Of a DNA stretch of 64,000 nucleotides, positions 12,546 through 24,414 are shown one piece after another. The notes beneath the pieces are model-generated. The model was given only the letters and a program-made list of their open reading frames with translations, did not search any database and had not been told where the DNA came from. A program made the position numbers and the translations under genes. The stretch's first letter is position 1. The number at the start of each line of letters is the position of its first letter. The DNA is taken from NCBI GenBank assembly GCA_020205615.1, contig CM035156.1, forward strand, positions 18,503,128 through 18,567,127. The letters run 5' to 3'. The DNA is from Panax quinquefolius. Lineage: Eukaryota > Streptophyta > Magnoliopsida > Apiales > Araliaceae.

Positions 12546-13289
12546 TGTGGCGCCCCCAAAATTAGGTATACATCACCCGTCTTGGGTAGTCGGATCGTAG
12601 TGCGAAATTTAAATACAACTTACTAATATAAGCGTAGTATGCAATCTGACATAAGCGTGAGTTTGAATACAAATATTGTCTACTAGATATTATACAAACT
12701 CAAAAGGAGTCCTCATTACAATTATTATCACACTATTTCACGAGAATAGTGAGGGACTACTAATCTTATCCTGCGGACCATTACTCAGTTTCCCAAGCTA
12801 GTCCATTATATTCTCATTTCACGAAGAAACGGTGAAAGAAAGGGTGAGTTCAACTAGCTCGATGAAAAATATTATGACTAAGATAATGCGAATAAATTAT
12901 CATTAGCCTACAACGATGTTAAGCGATAAAATATAATGAACATCAAGTTTAACTACAGTAGACCCATGATCCATTAAAAGAGTCAAGTAGAAAATAAAAT
13001 CTACTATCTTTTATGATTTAAAAGGTTTTCATCAACATTATAAATGAGACTCGACTTTAATAAATATTCCACATCATCAAATCACCCACTTTACTGACGA
13101 AAGATATTCTTTAGTATCACGACCATAATTATTCATGCCTTTACGGTGAATATTTTATAACAACTTACTTACTTTAAAAATTTATAAATATTACCCACAA
13201 CTATAACATTATATCAAATTTATTCCATAATATTCAAAAATAATATTTATAGAAAATTCATCTTTATTTATAAAAGCTGGGGTCTTACA
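12546..13289 (-). mobile_element. 5' LTR of element A, internally deleted
   Basis: It starts with TGTGGCGCCCCC next to the PBS and ends GGTCTTACA at 13289. It is only 744 bp against about 2.7 kb for the intact LTRs. The join near 13140 connects the R/U5-side part with the U3-start part, so the promoter segment is gone. Confidence 0.75.
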
Positions 13290-14658
13290 ATTCTGCTACT
13301 TCACTACTTCGATATCCAGTGTCTTTTACGGTAAGGGTGTTATTCTTTCTTATTCATGAAGGAACTTCTATTATTCCATTCTTTATTATTACATTGGAAT
13401 AACTTTGTATCTGTGGCGTACCCTATACTTGGTGAAATCCTTATGTTATCCCATTCTTTATTATTACATTGGAATATCACATGCAATGCGTTTTCTGGGG
13501 ACACAGTTCCGTATTTATTATTCTATCGAATATCACATGCAATGCGTTCTGTGGGACACAGTTCCATATTTATTATTACATTTGAATAACTTTTGCACAT
13601 CTTATCTATCACGTACAGGTGATTTCTTTTGTTATTCCATTCCTTATTATACTCGGTTGGTTAAAGTTTTGACTTCATACTCCATGAAATTAGTGGAATA
13701 TCATTGATATTTATGCTTCATCCATTATCTTTTCATGGAAATATTCTTTTGAGCATTCTTGAATTTTACTCTACAAAGAAGTATCGTGTTGACAATTTGG
13801 GCGTTATTAGTTCTGGATAAACTAATTCTTGAACTTGTTTTATTGAATTCTTATATTATTGTCATCATCCTCATGTTTATATTTTCTAAAGTCATCTCGT
13901 GGCACGTAGTGCGTAGATGGACTTGGTATGATTATGACGAGGATTATTCGGTATAATCATGGCCGTAATGTTACAAATGATGTGGTAAAAGTCCTCATTG
14001 GCCGTAGTGCATTGATGGGCCGAGTTGTTAGCATGATCATGACCATCGATGAATACCACGAATATCCTTGGCGTAGTCATGGATAATTTATGGTCGTGAC
14101 CACAATGAATATCCTTGGTAGTAGTGCGGGGATGATGTGGATTATTTATTAAGTGAGTCTCGGTGATAAAAGTGATGAAAAACTTTTAAATCATAAAAGA
14201 TAGTATATTTTATTCTCTACTTGACTCTTTTTTAATGGATTGCTTATTAGATTCTTGATTAAACTTGTTGTACATTGTATTTTACCGGTTTAACATTGTT
14301 TGAAGGCTAATGATAATTTATCCCGCATTATCTTAGTCATAATATTTCTTCTTTGAAATAGTTGAGCTCACCCTTTCTTTCACCATTCTCTTGAAGAAAT
14401 GAGAAGCGTAGCGAGGGGACTAGTCGGGGAGCGGAGTGATGGTCCAGATGATAGTATTAGTAGTCCTCACTATTCTGTTAAATAGTGTGACAATAAATGT
14501 AATGAGAATTTTTTTTGAGAATGCATATTGTCTAGAAGACAATATTTGTATTAAAACTCACAGCTTTCTTGTTGTATATTAAAGATTGTATTTGTATTCT
14601 GTACCATGTATCTGGCGACCCAAGATGGGTGATGTATACCTATTTTGGGGGCGTCACA
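13290..14658 (+). mobile_element. plus-oriented LTR, 5'-truncated
   Basis: It begins inside the LTR leader (TTCTGCTACTTCACTACTTC), runs through repeated TTATTACATTGGAATA units and the GAGCTCACCC block near 14368, and ends with a perfect terminus TATTTTGGGGGCGTCACA at 14658. U3 and the TATA region are missing. It lies head-to-head with the minus LTR 12546-13289. Confidence 0.8.
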
Positions 14659-14766
14659 TGGCGCAAGTTTGATAATATTTGCAGGACTAAATTAAAAATG
14701 AAGAAAAAGAGAAAGGTATTATACTATAATATTTTGAGCCCCAAGACGTGCAATTATCGAAATTAT
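14659..14766. other. short non-LTR spacer
   Basis: About 108 bp, A-rich and purine-rich, between two plus-oriented LTR fragments. It does not match a PBS or gag leader of the neighbouring elements. I see no gene in it. Confidence 0.4.
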
Positions 14767-16476
14767 ATTTTCCTATAAATAGAAGCTCATTCTTCTTTCA
14801 TTTCTCACCAATTCACTAAAGCTTTAGAGCAATTATTATAGAGAGAAATTATAGAGAGAAAGAAGAAGAGAAGCTATTCTAATATCCAGTTTCTTCTAAG
14901 GTAAGGGGTATTATTCTTTCGCATTCATGAAGAGAGTTATTTTCTTTCAATACTCGTAAGAGTTGTTATTCCATTCTTTATTATTATGTTGGAATACCCT
15001 ATCTATCTGAAATCTGCAGCATACATGGTGAAATTCTTACATTATTCCATTCTTTATTATTACATTTGGAATAACATATCTTTCTGATCTATCGCGTATG
15101 CGGTGAATTCATTGTTATTCCATTCTTTATTATTACATTGGAACATCCGATGCAATGCGATTCTGCGTGACTGGTTCCATTCTTTATTATTACATTGGAA
15201 CATCTGGGTACATACGGATTCTGGCATGACTGGTTCCATTATTTATTATTACATTCGAATATCACATGCGTGCGGATTACGCGCGACTTGATTCCATTCT
15301 TTATTATTACATTTGGGAATAACTTTTATGCGTGCGGTCTATTGCATTCTGGTGAATTCTTCTTTTATTCCATTCTTTATTATTACATTGGAATAACTTT
15401 GTCTATGTGGATTACGCGCGTACGTGGTGAATGATCCTTAGTATTCATTCCTTATTAAATTATGGAAATGACTTGTCTCGTGGATTCTGCGTGGCGTGAC
15501 GAAAATTCATTTTTGCGATTTCATATATTCTTTTATACTCGGTTGGTTAAAGTTTTGGCTTACATACTCCATGAAATTAGTAGAATATCCACGAATATTT
15601 AAAACCGTCCGGTATCTTTTCATGGAAATATTCTTGAGCATTCTTAAATTTTTACTCCTGAAAATGATATCATGTTGACAATTTGGGCGTAATTGATTTT
15701 AGGATAAATTAACTTATAAATCTTTAAAATTTATTCTTGAACTTGTTTTATTGAATTATTATGTCATTATCATCATCCTCATTGCTTATATTGTGATGAA
15801 AGTCATCTTTGGCTTACGTGCGTAGATGGACTTGGTATGATTATGACCGAGGATCATTCGGTATAATCATGACACTGTAATGTTATAAATGATGTGGTAA
15901 AAAGTCCTCGGTGGCTTTTGTAGTGCATTGATGGGCGAGTTTTTGAGTATGATTATGACCGAGGATTTTTCGGTATAATCATGACCATTGATGATTTAAT
16001 GAATATCCTTGGCCCGTAGTGTAGGGATGACTCGATGATGTGGTTTATTTATTAAGTTTGAGTCTCATCGATAAAATTGATGAAAACATTTTAAATCATA
16101 GAAGATAGTAGATATAATGCTCTCTTGACTCTTAATGGATTGCTTATTCATTGCTTAAACTTGATGTCAATTGTATTTTATCCGTTTAACATTGTTGAAG
16201 GCTAATGATAATTTATCCTGCATTATCTTAGTCATAATATTTCTTACTGGGCTAGTTGAGCTCACCCTTTTGCTTTCATTGTTCTCTTCAGGAAATAAGA
16301 ACATAGCCGGGACTAGTCGGGGAACAGATTGATGGTCCGAGATGGTGTATTAGTAGTCCTCACTATTCTATAAAATAGTATGACAATAAATGTAATGAGG
16401 ACTCTATTTGAGAGTGGATATTGTCTAGAAGGCAACATTCCTGTTTAAACTCTCAGTTATGTTTTGTTGTATATTA
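14767..16476 (+). mobile_element. plus-oriented LTR, truncated at both ends
   Basis: It starts just upstream of a TATA box (CCTATAAATAGAAGCTC at 14779), continues through the leader, four to five repeats containing ATTCCATTCTTTATTATTAC (15040-15400), the GAGCTCACCC block near 16259 and the TAGTCCTCACTATTC block near 16353. It stops at 16476, where the minus LTR of element B starts. It is the mirror image of about 16565-18065. Confidence 0.8.
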
Positions 16477-19173
16477 TGTGACGCCCCCAAAATAGGTATA
16501 CATCACCTATCTTGAGTCGCTAAATACATGATACAAAATTCAAATACAACTTAATTATACAACAATCGTGTAAAATACGACAAAACATATGCTGTGAGTT
16601 TTAATATAAATATTATCATCTAGACAATATCCACACTCAATTGAGTCCTCATTACATTTATTATCACACTATTTAATTGAATAGTGAGGACTACTAATCT
16701 TATTATACTGACCGTCACTCCATTCCCAGACTAGTCCTCGCTACGTTCTCATTTCTGAAGAGAGAATAATGAAAAGTGAAGGGCTGACTCAATATAAGAT
16801 AATATAGAATAAATTATCGTTGGCCTTGATAGTGTTAAACCGATACAATATAACAAACATCAAGTTTAATCGTAGCGGAACAAGCGATCCATTAAAAGAG
16901 TCAAGTGAGAATAAAATCTACTGTCTTTTATGATTTAAAAGGTTTTCATCACTTTTATCATTTGGGGACTCGATAATAAATCCACATCATCCCTACACTA
17001 CGACGAGGATATTCATTAGTATCACAACCACAAATTATCCATGCACTATGGGCGAGGATATTCGTGTATTCATCAATGGTCGTGATCATGCCAACAACTT
17101 TCCATCAATGCACTTTACTGGTCGATGAGGACTTTTACCACATCATTTGTAACATTACGATCATGATTATCTGGATTAATCCACGGTCGTAATCATCACG
17201 AAGTCCATCTATGCACTTGCTGGCATACCTGATGACTTTTAACATAATATAAACATGAGGATGATGAGAATGATATAAGATTTCAATAAAACAAGTTCAA
17301 GAATTAATTTATCCGAGAACTAATAACGTCCAAATTGTCAACATGATACTTCTTTGTGAGTAAAATTCAAGAATGCTCGGAAGAATATTTTCATGAAAAG
17401 ATCTTTGGATGAAGCGCAAATATCAAGGATATTCCACTAATTTCATGGAGTATAGAAGTCAAAAATTTAACCAATCGAGTATAATAATGAATGGAATAAC
17501 AAAAGAAATCACCGAGCATCGATAATAGGCCTACATGCGAGGTTATTCTAATGAGAATAATAAATAATCGGAACAGTCAATGCGTAAGCGCATGAGACAT
17601 TATATTTCAACGAGAATAATAAATAACGGAACGAATCGGCGTAAATTACGCATTGAGATGTTCCAGAGAATAATAAATAACGGAACTAGGTCAATGCGTA
17701 AACGAATGCAGATGGGATGTTCAGCAGTAATAATAAAGAATGGAATAATGTAAGAATTTTACCATGTATGCGATTATTTTGCGTATGACAGAGTTATTCA
17801 ATATAATGATAAAGAATGGAATAATGTAAGAATTTCACCAAGTATAGGGTAGATCAGCGTATCAAAGTTATTCCAACGAAATAAAAAATGGAATAACAGA
17901 AATTATCTTCATGAATACGAAAGAAATAATACCCCTTACCTTAAAACATCTGGATATAGGAGTAGTGAAGTAGCAGAATACTTTTCTTCTTTCTCTCTAT
18001 AGTTTCTCTCTTTAGAGTTTCAATGAAATTAAATGAAATAATGAAAGAATGAGCTTCTATTTATATGAGAATGGACCTAATAGTAATTAATTTACGAACG
18101 GTCCAGTTGATTTACTTTTAAGCGGATGATTACAGATTGGTTTACTATAAAATATTCTAATAAAACAAATTTTTTAAATAAAATATAATATATTCTATTT
18201 ATAATCTAATAAAACGAATAACTTTATAAAAAATTATTACATTTTATATATAAAAGATTTTACTATCTGAAAACACTATTCATAATAAAATATAATATAT
18301 TATATTTATAATCTAATAAAACGAATAACTTTATAAAAGTATTACATTTTTATATAAAAAGATTTTACTATGCAAAATACTATGCATAATAGAATATAAT
18401 ATATTCTATTTATAGTCTAATAAAACGAATAACTTTATAAAAGTATTACGCTTTTATATAAAAAGCTTTTCTCGTTTTATTACATTAATAATATTAATAA
18501 AAAAAACTTCATCATCATTATTATAATTCACACTATTAATCGACCAAATTCGTTCCTGAGAAAGAGGGAGCTTTCAATAAGGATTTCTCCCCATCATTGG
18601 CGCGTGCAATTAGATGATCAAACCTCTCCTTGCGAACTTCTAGCCATCATTAATATTGTAAATAATAATATTAATAACTTCGTCGTCTCAATTATTGATT
18701 TAATAATATATAAAATATCGACAATAATTGAATCAATTAACGTGAGATACTTGCAACAAATTCTTGAAGCAATAATTGAACAAAAGCTGGTGACTTCTCA
18801 CGTAAGCATCGATAATCAATACTGGTAATGCTACTATGCAACCATGCGTATTCTGTATTTTTAACACCGGGTGTTTCAATAGTTAACGATAAAACTTCCG
18901 GATTATTTTCATAAAATATTTTTGTCATTTTCTCAATCAAATGATAATTCCGTTGTGGGGTCCACTGATAATTGTCTTTGTCGTCTGAATATTCCACGTT
19001 AAAACGAATATTCCCCAGAACCAATCGAATATTATATAACAACTTACATGCATACTTTGCAAAATTTATAACTATTACCCACAACTATAAAATTATATCA
19101 AATTCATTCCATAATATTCAAAAATGATAATTATAGAAAATTCATCTTTATTCATAAAAGTTTTGGTCTTACA
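16477..19173 (-). mobile_element. 3' LTR of element B (complete, 2697 bp)
   Basis: Both termini are recognisable (TGTGACGCCCCC at 16477 and GGTCTTACA at 19173). A reversed TATA box and start region (GAGCTTCTATTTATATGAG) lie at 18052-18070. The length equals solo LTR E (2699 bp), so this serves as the family's reference length. Confidence 0.85.
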
Positions 19174-19186
19174 ATCTCCCATTCTT
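19174..19186 (-). promoter_or_regulatory. polypurine tract of element B
   Basis: On the minus strand AAGAATGGGAGAT precedes the LTR start. It is purine-rich with one T, in the same place as the PPTs of A, C and D. Confidence 0.65.
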
Positions 19187-19189
19187 ATA

Positions 19190-22000
19190 AAATTTAGCCC
19201 TCGAAATTAGGGTGCGATACACGGTATGTCGAAGAGGTAAGGATACCTTGATTTCATTTGATTCTAACTCCCGGTCATTTCCTCAACATTGTGGTTCCTC
19301 CATAAAACTTTGACATGAGGTATAACCTTGGGCGTAGAATATGTTCTTTCTTATCCAAGATTTGAATGAAACTTCTTCATACGTTAAATCTTCCGCTATT
19401 TCGCCTTGGTTCTAATTCAATAATGTGGTTCGGCCTTTCACATATTTACGTAACATGGATATATGAAAATGTTATGAACACGAGACATACTTGGCGGTGG
19501 CGAGTCTATAGGCTACAAATCCTACTCGATCGAGGATTAAAATGGGTCAATGAATCGAGGATTGAGCTTTCTCTCTTTCCAAATCTTGTAACTCCTTTCC
19601 ATGGAGCAACATGTAACAACACATGATCTCCAATATCGAATTCCACTTCCTTTGAATGAAGATCAGTATAACTCTTTTGTCGGTCTTGACTCGTTGATAA
19701 GTTAAACACCTTGAGATAAACAACACTATCTCTCTCTTCATATTGCCCCACCAAAATGTATGTCGAAGATCATGATACATTTTGGTACTCCCAAAATGGA
19801 TTGCAAACGGTGTGTTGTGCGCCTCCATCATGATTTTATACTTTAACTTTCGGGATCGCTCTGAACACAAAAGTCCGGAGTTGACTCAAGTATTCCTTCT
19901 TCATCGATTCTTGCTTCCCGTATACACCTTCTTGTACTTTCTTCCTCATATGCATCGGCTCACAGTGCGTAGCTTGAGCAACTTTAACTTTATCGATTAA
20001 AGTCGGTTCTACTCAGTATATTTTCCATCATCACGTGGGTCCCTGAGTCTTTATCTCTCTATCTCCATCCTTTGTAAGTCATACAAAATGGGCTTCTGCG
20101 TTGACAATATCGCTTTTCGTACGCATATGATCTTACTTCAATCGTCGGCTACCACGTTGCTTTTCTAGGATGGTATTGGATGGTATGATCATAATCTTTC
20201 AACAGTTCAAACCCAGCGTCGTTCTTAGCGTGTTGAGTTCCTTTTGAGTGAAGAAATATTTGAGGCTTTTATGATCCGTAAAGATCTCCACTTTCTCCCC
20301 ATACAAGTAATGCCTCCAAATCTTTAGTGCAAAAACAACAGCTGCCAACTCTAGATCATGAGTAGGATAATTCCTCTCATATTCTTTGAGTTATCGAGAG
20401 GCATAGGTTATGACTTTCCTATGTTGCATGAGAACACATCCTAACACTTTGTCTGAAGCATCACTGCAGATGACAAATCCCTCCGAGCCAGATGATATTG
20501 TCAGAACAGGTGCTGAAATAAGTCTCCTCTTGAATTCTTGAAAACACTTCTCACATTCCTCGTTCCAACCGAATTTTGTATCTTTCCGAGTCAGCTAAGT
20601 TAAGGGAGTAAAAATTGAGAAAACCCTTCTACGAATCTCCGATAATAACCAGCTAAGCCGAGAAAGCTACGTACTTCGGTCACTGATTTAGGTTGCTCCC
20701 AGCTTTGAATAACATCAATCTTTGCTGGGTCAACAGATATTCTATGACTTAATACCACGTGCCCAAGGAATGCTACTTTCTCAAGCCAGAACTCGCATTT
20801 CTTTAACTTGACATAAAGCTTATATTCACGAAGCTTTTGAAGTATCACCTTCAAGTGTTGCTCATGATCTTCACGGCTTTTGGAATAAATAAGGATGTCA
20901 TCAATAAAGACGACCACAAAGTGATCCAAATATTCCTTGAATACTCGGTTCATCATATCCATGAAGGCGGCGAGGAGCATTAGTCGATCCAAAAGACATA
21001 ACTAGAATTCATAATGCCGTCTGGGGATTACGAAAGCCGTCTTTAGAATGTCATCGGTTCTAATCTTCAATTGGTGATATCCGGAACGAAGATCGATCTT
21101 TGAAAAGAATTTGGCGCCTTACAATTGGTCAAACAGTCATCAATACGCGTGGCAATGGGTACCTATTTTTGATGGTGACATGGTTTAACTCCAGATAATC
21201 AATACAAAGTCGCATACTCCCATCTTTCTTTTTCACGAATAGAACAGGGAGCACCCCAAGGATACGTCTTGGGACGAATGAAACCGATGTCTAAACAATT
21301 CCTGCGGTTGGGTCTTTAACTCCTAAAGTTCAATAGAACCCATTCGATATGGGGCGTTGGAAATAGGTTTTGTCTGGGGTTCAAGGTCGATACAAAATTC
21401 AATTTCACGCTCTCTGGGGTAGGCGGGAAGTTCTTGAGGGAATCGTCGGAAATTCATTAACAATAGAAATATCATTCAAAACCGGCGTATTTTTGTTTAG
21501 ATCCGTGACATGAGCTAAGAAAGCTTGACATCCATTTTTAATAAGCGAATAACTTTATGGCTTAAGATGGCGGTGATTGATTTTAATGGTTTGGTTGCTT
21601 GAATTAGCATAATAGGTTGGTTAGGAATATGAAAGCTAACAACTTTACGAAAAACAATCAATTTTTGCATGATGAGTAGTTAACTTGATCAATCCCTAGA
21701 ATTACGTCAAATGCAAGTATTTCCAATGAAATAAAATCGACGAGTAATGTGAGGTTGCCGATTTGAACCAAACAAGACTTATAAGCGATGGATGTAATGA
21801 AGGTTTCTCCCAACGGAGTTTCAATAGATAAGTCAAAGTCCAATTTCTCCGGATTTAAATTTAAACGTTGGCGCAAGTAGGAGAAATAAAAGAATGGGTA
21901 GAACCGGTATCAAATAAGGTATATACTTAGCTAGAGTTTATGATAAGCTTACCCGTGATGACCTCATTCGGGTTCCTTACTTCGGGAGGTCACGACAAAC
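19190..22000 (-). pseudogene. Element B pol with integrase catalytic core missing
   Basis: Minus-strand blocks in order. Protease-region sequence ETPLGETFITSIAYKSCLVQI with IDQVN lies at 21876-21658. A 130-codon open RT block lies at 20992-20600, with the catalytic FIDD motif in [14 protein letters not shown] and the thumb/connection motif [19 protein letters not shown]. RNase H remnants lie at about 20500-20100. A 107-codon block at 19870-19547 has the integrase zinc-binding HNTPFAIH and RCLTYQ, where the fourth ligand Cys is Tyr. Immediately after that block (about 19690) the sequence jumps to the integrase C-terminal region (KRVILIFIQRKWNS). About 630 bp containing the D,D35E core, present in element A at 8250-8900, are absent. 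The element therefore could not integrate by itself. Confidence 0.85.
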
Positions 22001-22009
22001 GCTTCTCCT

Positions 22010-23165
22010 TACACCATCTTGGCTTTGACTTTTACGGGACGACCTTTGGTGCCTCCTTCCCAGTTGGACTTATCTTCGATGAACGATAAAATCGGGCTGG
22101 GTGTTCTTCTTCCATATAATTGTAACATGCTTTGGATGGCATCGCGCAGTTTGGTGATATGTCCTCCTCGACATTTGAAGAATATAATAGGTGGTCGTTC
22201 TCGTTCCTTAACAATGGGTGATGGTGCTGACGTCTTTCCATCATTGTTGAATCTCCTCTTCTTGAAATGTCCATTCTTATTGTTTTGGCCATGATTACCA
22301 CTGAAGTGGTTACCATTTCTGGCATGTTGATTCCCTCCATGCTTATTGTCACCGCTTCGATGACTGTTATCATTGGTATTATCATTTTACCGGCTGTTCT
22401 CTTTTGGTTGGGTTGACTCATTATCGCGCTCTAATAATTTAGCCCTATTAACAACATCTGAATACAAACACAGTTTATGAGAGATAAGATATTGACGTAT
22501 ATCAGGTTTCAAACCTCTTAGAAATATTTGCGTCATTCTCTCCTCATTATCAACCAAATGGGACGCAAACCGGGACAACTCGACAAACTTGGCTTCGTAC
22601 TGCGATATAGTCATGTTGTTTTGCTCCAGCTTGATGAATTCTACCTCTTTCATGTGACGAATACTTTCGGGAAAGTACTTGTCGTTGAACAATTCTTGGA
22701 ACTTCTCCCAAGTCATCTTCAATGCGGCAGGTTGAGTACGTTTTACAGATTCCCACCAGTAATCTGCCTCTGCACGCAACATGAAGGTGGCAAAGGGAAC
22801 CTTTTGCTCCTCGGAGAATCCCATGACATCAAATATCTTGTAGATCTGCTTTATCCACGTCTCCACCTTAAGTGATTTTGGCTCTCCAAAAAACTCCGAT
22901 GGTCCCAGTTTCTTGAACTGCTTAGTGGTGACCGTCCGAGAGTTGCTAGTGTTTCCACCTCAGTATTTTATCTGAGGAGCCGCTCTTACTGATGTTGCAT
23001 GAATTGCATAAAGCCTCTGAACATTCTATCGTTTATCATCTGGTCAGTGTTGTTGTTTGCCTGAGGATTGTCGCATTCCTGATGCACATTATCCTGAATA
23101 TTGATCTGTGGAGACTCAAAGGTCTCCTGAGCTCCATTGATGTTCTCAAAATTCTCGGATGTCAT
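22010..23165 (-). pseudogene. Element B gag, nearly continuous
   Basis: Gag starts at the minus-strand ATG at 23165 (MTSENFENINGAQ), 188 bp from the LTR. An N-terminal acidic, Q/N-rich segment ends at an in-frame stop at 22986. The main capsid block is open over 22866-22387 (159 codons). It carries WIKQIYKIFDVMGFSEEQK, then YWWESVKR and WEKFQELFNDKYFPES, then EFIKLEQNNMTISQYEAKF, which is the Retrotrans_gag pattern. The following 22421-22032 frame covers the basic linker and the zinc knuckle region, where CYNYMEEEHPARFY has lost canonical cysteines. It is the most complete gag in the window. The early stop falls at a CAG-like site and could be a sequencing error. Confidence 0.85.
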
Positions 23166-23338
23166 TTTCAAATACTGCCACAAAACAAGGGTTAATTAAC
23201 ATATCACATATTATCCCTATACTCTGACCGACCAATTAAATACCAAATAAACTTAGGTAGGTCATACTAGTGAAGGAATTCACCGTCTCTCCCCTCCTAG
23301 TTCTTGTCTCACATCTTAGCCAGGGATCATATCCCTAA

Positions 23339-23350
23339 GCTTTGATACCA
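23339..23350 (-). promoter_or_regulatory. primer binding site of element B
   Basis: The minus strand reads TGGTATCAAAGC, one change from the initiator tRNA-Met complementary PBS TGGTATCAGAGC, and sits two bases from the LTR end. Confidence 0.8.
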
Positions 23351-23352
23351 AC

Positions 23353-23985
23353 TTTGACGCCCCCAAAATAGGTATACATCACCTACCTTGAGTCGCCAAA
23401 TACATGGTACAAAATTCAAATACAACTTAATTATATAACAGTCGTGTAAAATACGACAAAACATATGTTGTGAGTTTTAATACAAATATTGTCATCTAGA
23501 CAATATCCACACTCAATTGAGTCCTCATATCAATTGAGGACTACTAATGCTATTATCTGGACCGTCACTCCATTCCCGACTAGTCCTGCTACGTTCTCAT
23601 TTCACGAAGAGAACAATAAAAAGTAAAAGGGTGAGCTCAACTAGCCCGATAAAAATATTATGACTAAGATAATACTGAATAAATTATCGTTAGCCTTCAA
23701 CGATGTTAAATCGATACAATATAACAAACATAAAGTTTAAGCTGCGGTAAACAAGCGATCCATTAAAAGAGTCAGTAGAGAATAAAATCTACTCTCTTTT
23801 ATGATTTAAAAGGTTTTTCATCACTTTTATCGTTGGGACTCGACAATAAATAATCCACATCATCCCCGCACTACTGGCGAAGGATATTCATTAGTACCAC
23901 AATCAAAATTATCCATGCACTACGGGCGAGGATATTCGTGTATTCATCAATGGTCAAATGATCATGCCAACAACATCCCATCATC
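23353..23985 (-). mobile_element. 5' LTR of element B, truncated
   Basis: It follows the 16477 LTR colinearly for about 630 bp (R/U5 side) up to CATGCCAACAACATCCCATC, then switches to the opposite orientation. The U3 promoter half is absent. Confidence 0.75.
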
Positions 23986-24414
23986 GCGTACGGTGAATTC
24001 TTCTTTTATTCCATTCTTTATTATTTTGTTTGGAATAACTTTATACATGTGGATTACTGCATGCATGGTGAATGATCCTTCGTATTCATTCCTTATTAAA
24101 TTGTGGAAATGACTTTGTCTACGTGAATTACCGCATGAAAGCGAAAATCCATTTGCAGTTTCATATATTCTATTATACTCGGTTGGTTAAAGTTTTGGCT
24201 TTTATACTCCATGAAATTAGTAGAATATCACGGATATTTAAGCGCTTCATCCAATATCTTTCATGGAAATATTCTTACGAGCATTCTTGAATTTTACTCC
24301 ACAAAGCGATGTCATGTTGACAATTTGGGCGTAATTGATTTGGGATAAATTAACTTATAAATCTTTAAAATTTATTCTTGAACTTGTTTTATTGAATTAT
24401 TATGTCATTGTCGT
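23986..24414 (+). mobile_element. plus-oriented LTR middle fragment
   Basis: It matches 15340-15775 in the same orientation (GGTGAATTCTTCTTTTATTC through GAATTATTATGTCATTG). It is joined on the left to a minus LTR piece and cut on the right by element C. Confidence 0.75.

Larger units (their letters stand above)
5214..13289 (-). mobile_element. Element A: degenerate Tekay/Del-like Ty3/gypsy retrotransposon
   Basis: This is a full-structure but decayed LTR retrotransposon on the minus strand. The 5' LTR is 12546-13289, the PBS ends at 12533, gag starts at about 12360, pol runs down to about 7760, the PPT is 7743-7754 and the 3' LTR is 5214-7742. The 3' LTR lacks its last roughly 110 bp (it joins other LTR DNA at 5213). 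The 5' LTR has lost about 1.9 kb from its middle: near 13140 it jumps from the equivalent of 5700 to that of 7605. Domain order gag-PR-RT-RH-INT is Ty3/gypsy. The integrase type and lack of an env gene fit a plant chromovirus. Reading frames are broken in every domain, so it is not autonomous as given. Confidence 0.85.
16477..23985 (-). mobile_element. Element B: Tekay/Del-like Ty3/gypsy, integrase core deleted
   Basis: A minus-strand element. The complete 3' LTR is 16477-19173 (2697 bp, TGTGACGCC... to ...CTTACA as read on plus). Then come the PPT at 19174-19186, pol and gag to the gag ATG at 23165, the PBS at 23339-23350, and a truncated 5' LTR 23353-23985. Gag, RT and the integrase zinc domain are the best-preserved coding blocks of the left half of the window. 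The 5' LTR breaks near 23985 into LTR DNA of opposite orientation. Confidence 0.85.

Noticed and set aside
14659..14766. Possible PBS or gag leader after the LTR end at 14658
   Set aside because: No TGGTATCAGAGC-like motif and no similarity to the leaders of A, B or C. Treated as spacer.
22528..22875. 115-codon plus-strand frame opposite gag of element B
   Set aside because: It is a shadow of the gag coding frame on the other strand, with no independent features.
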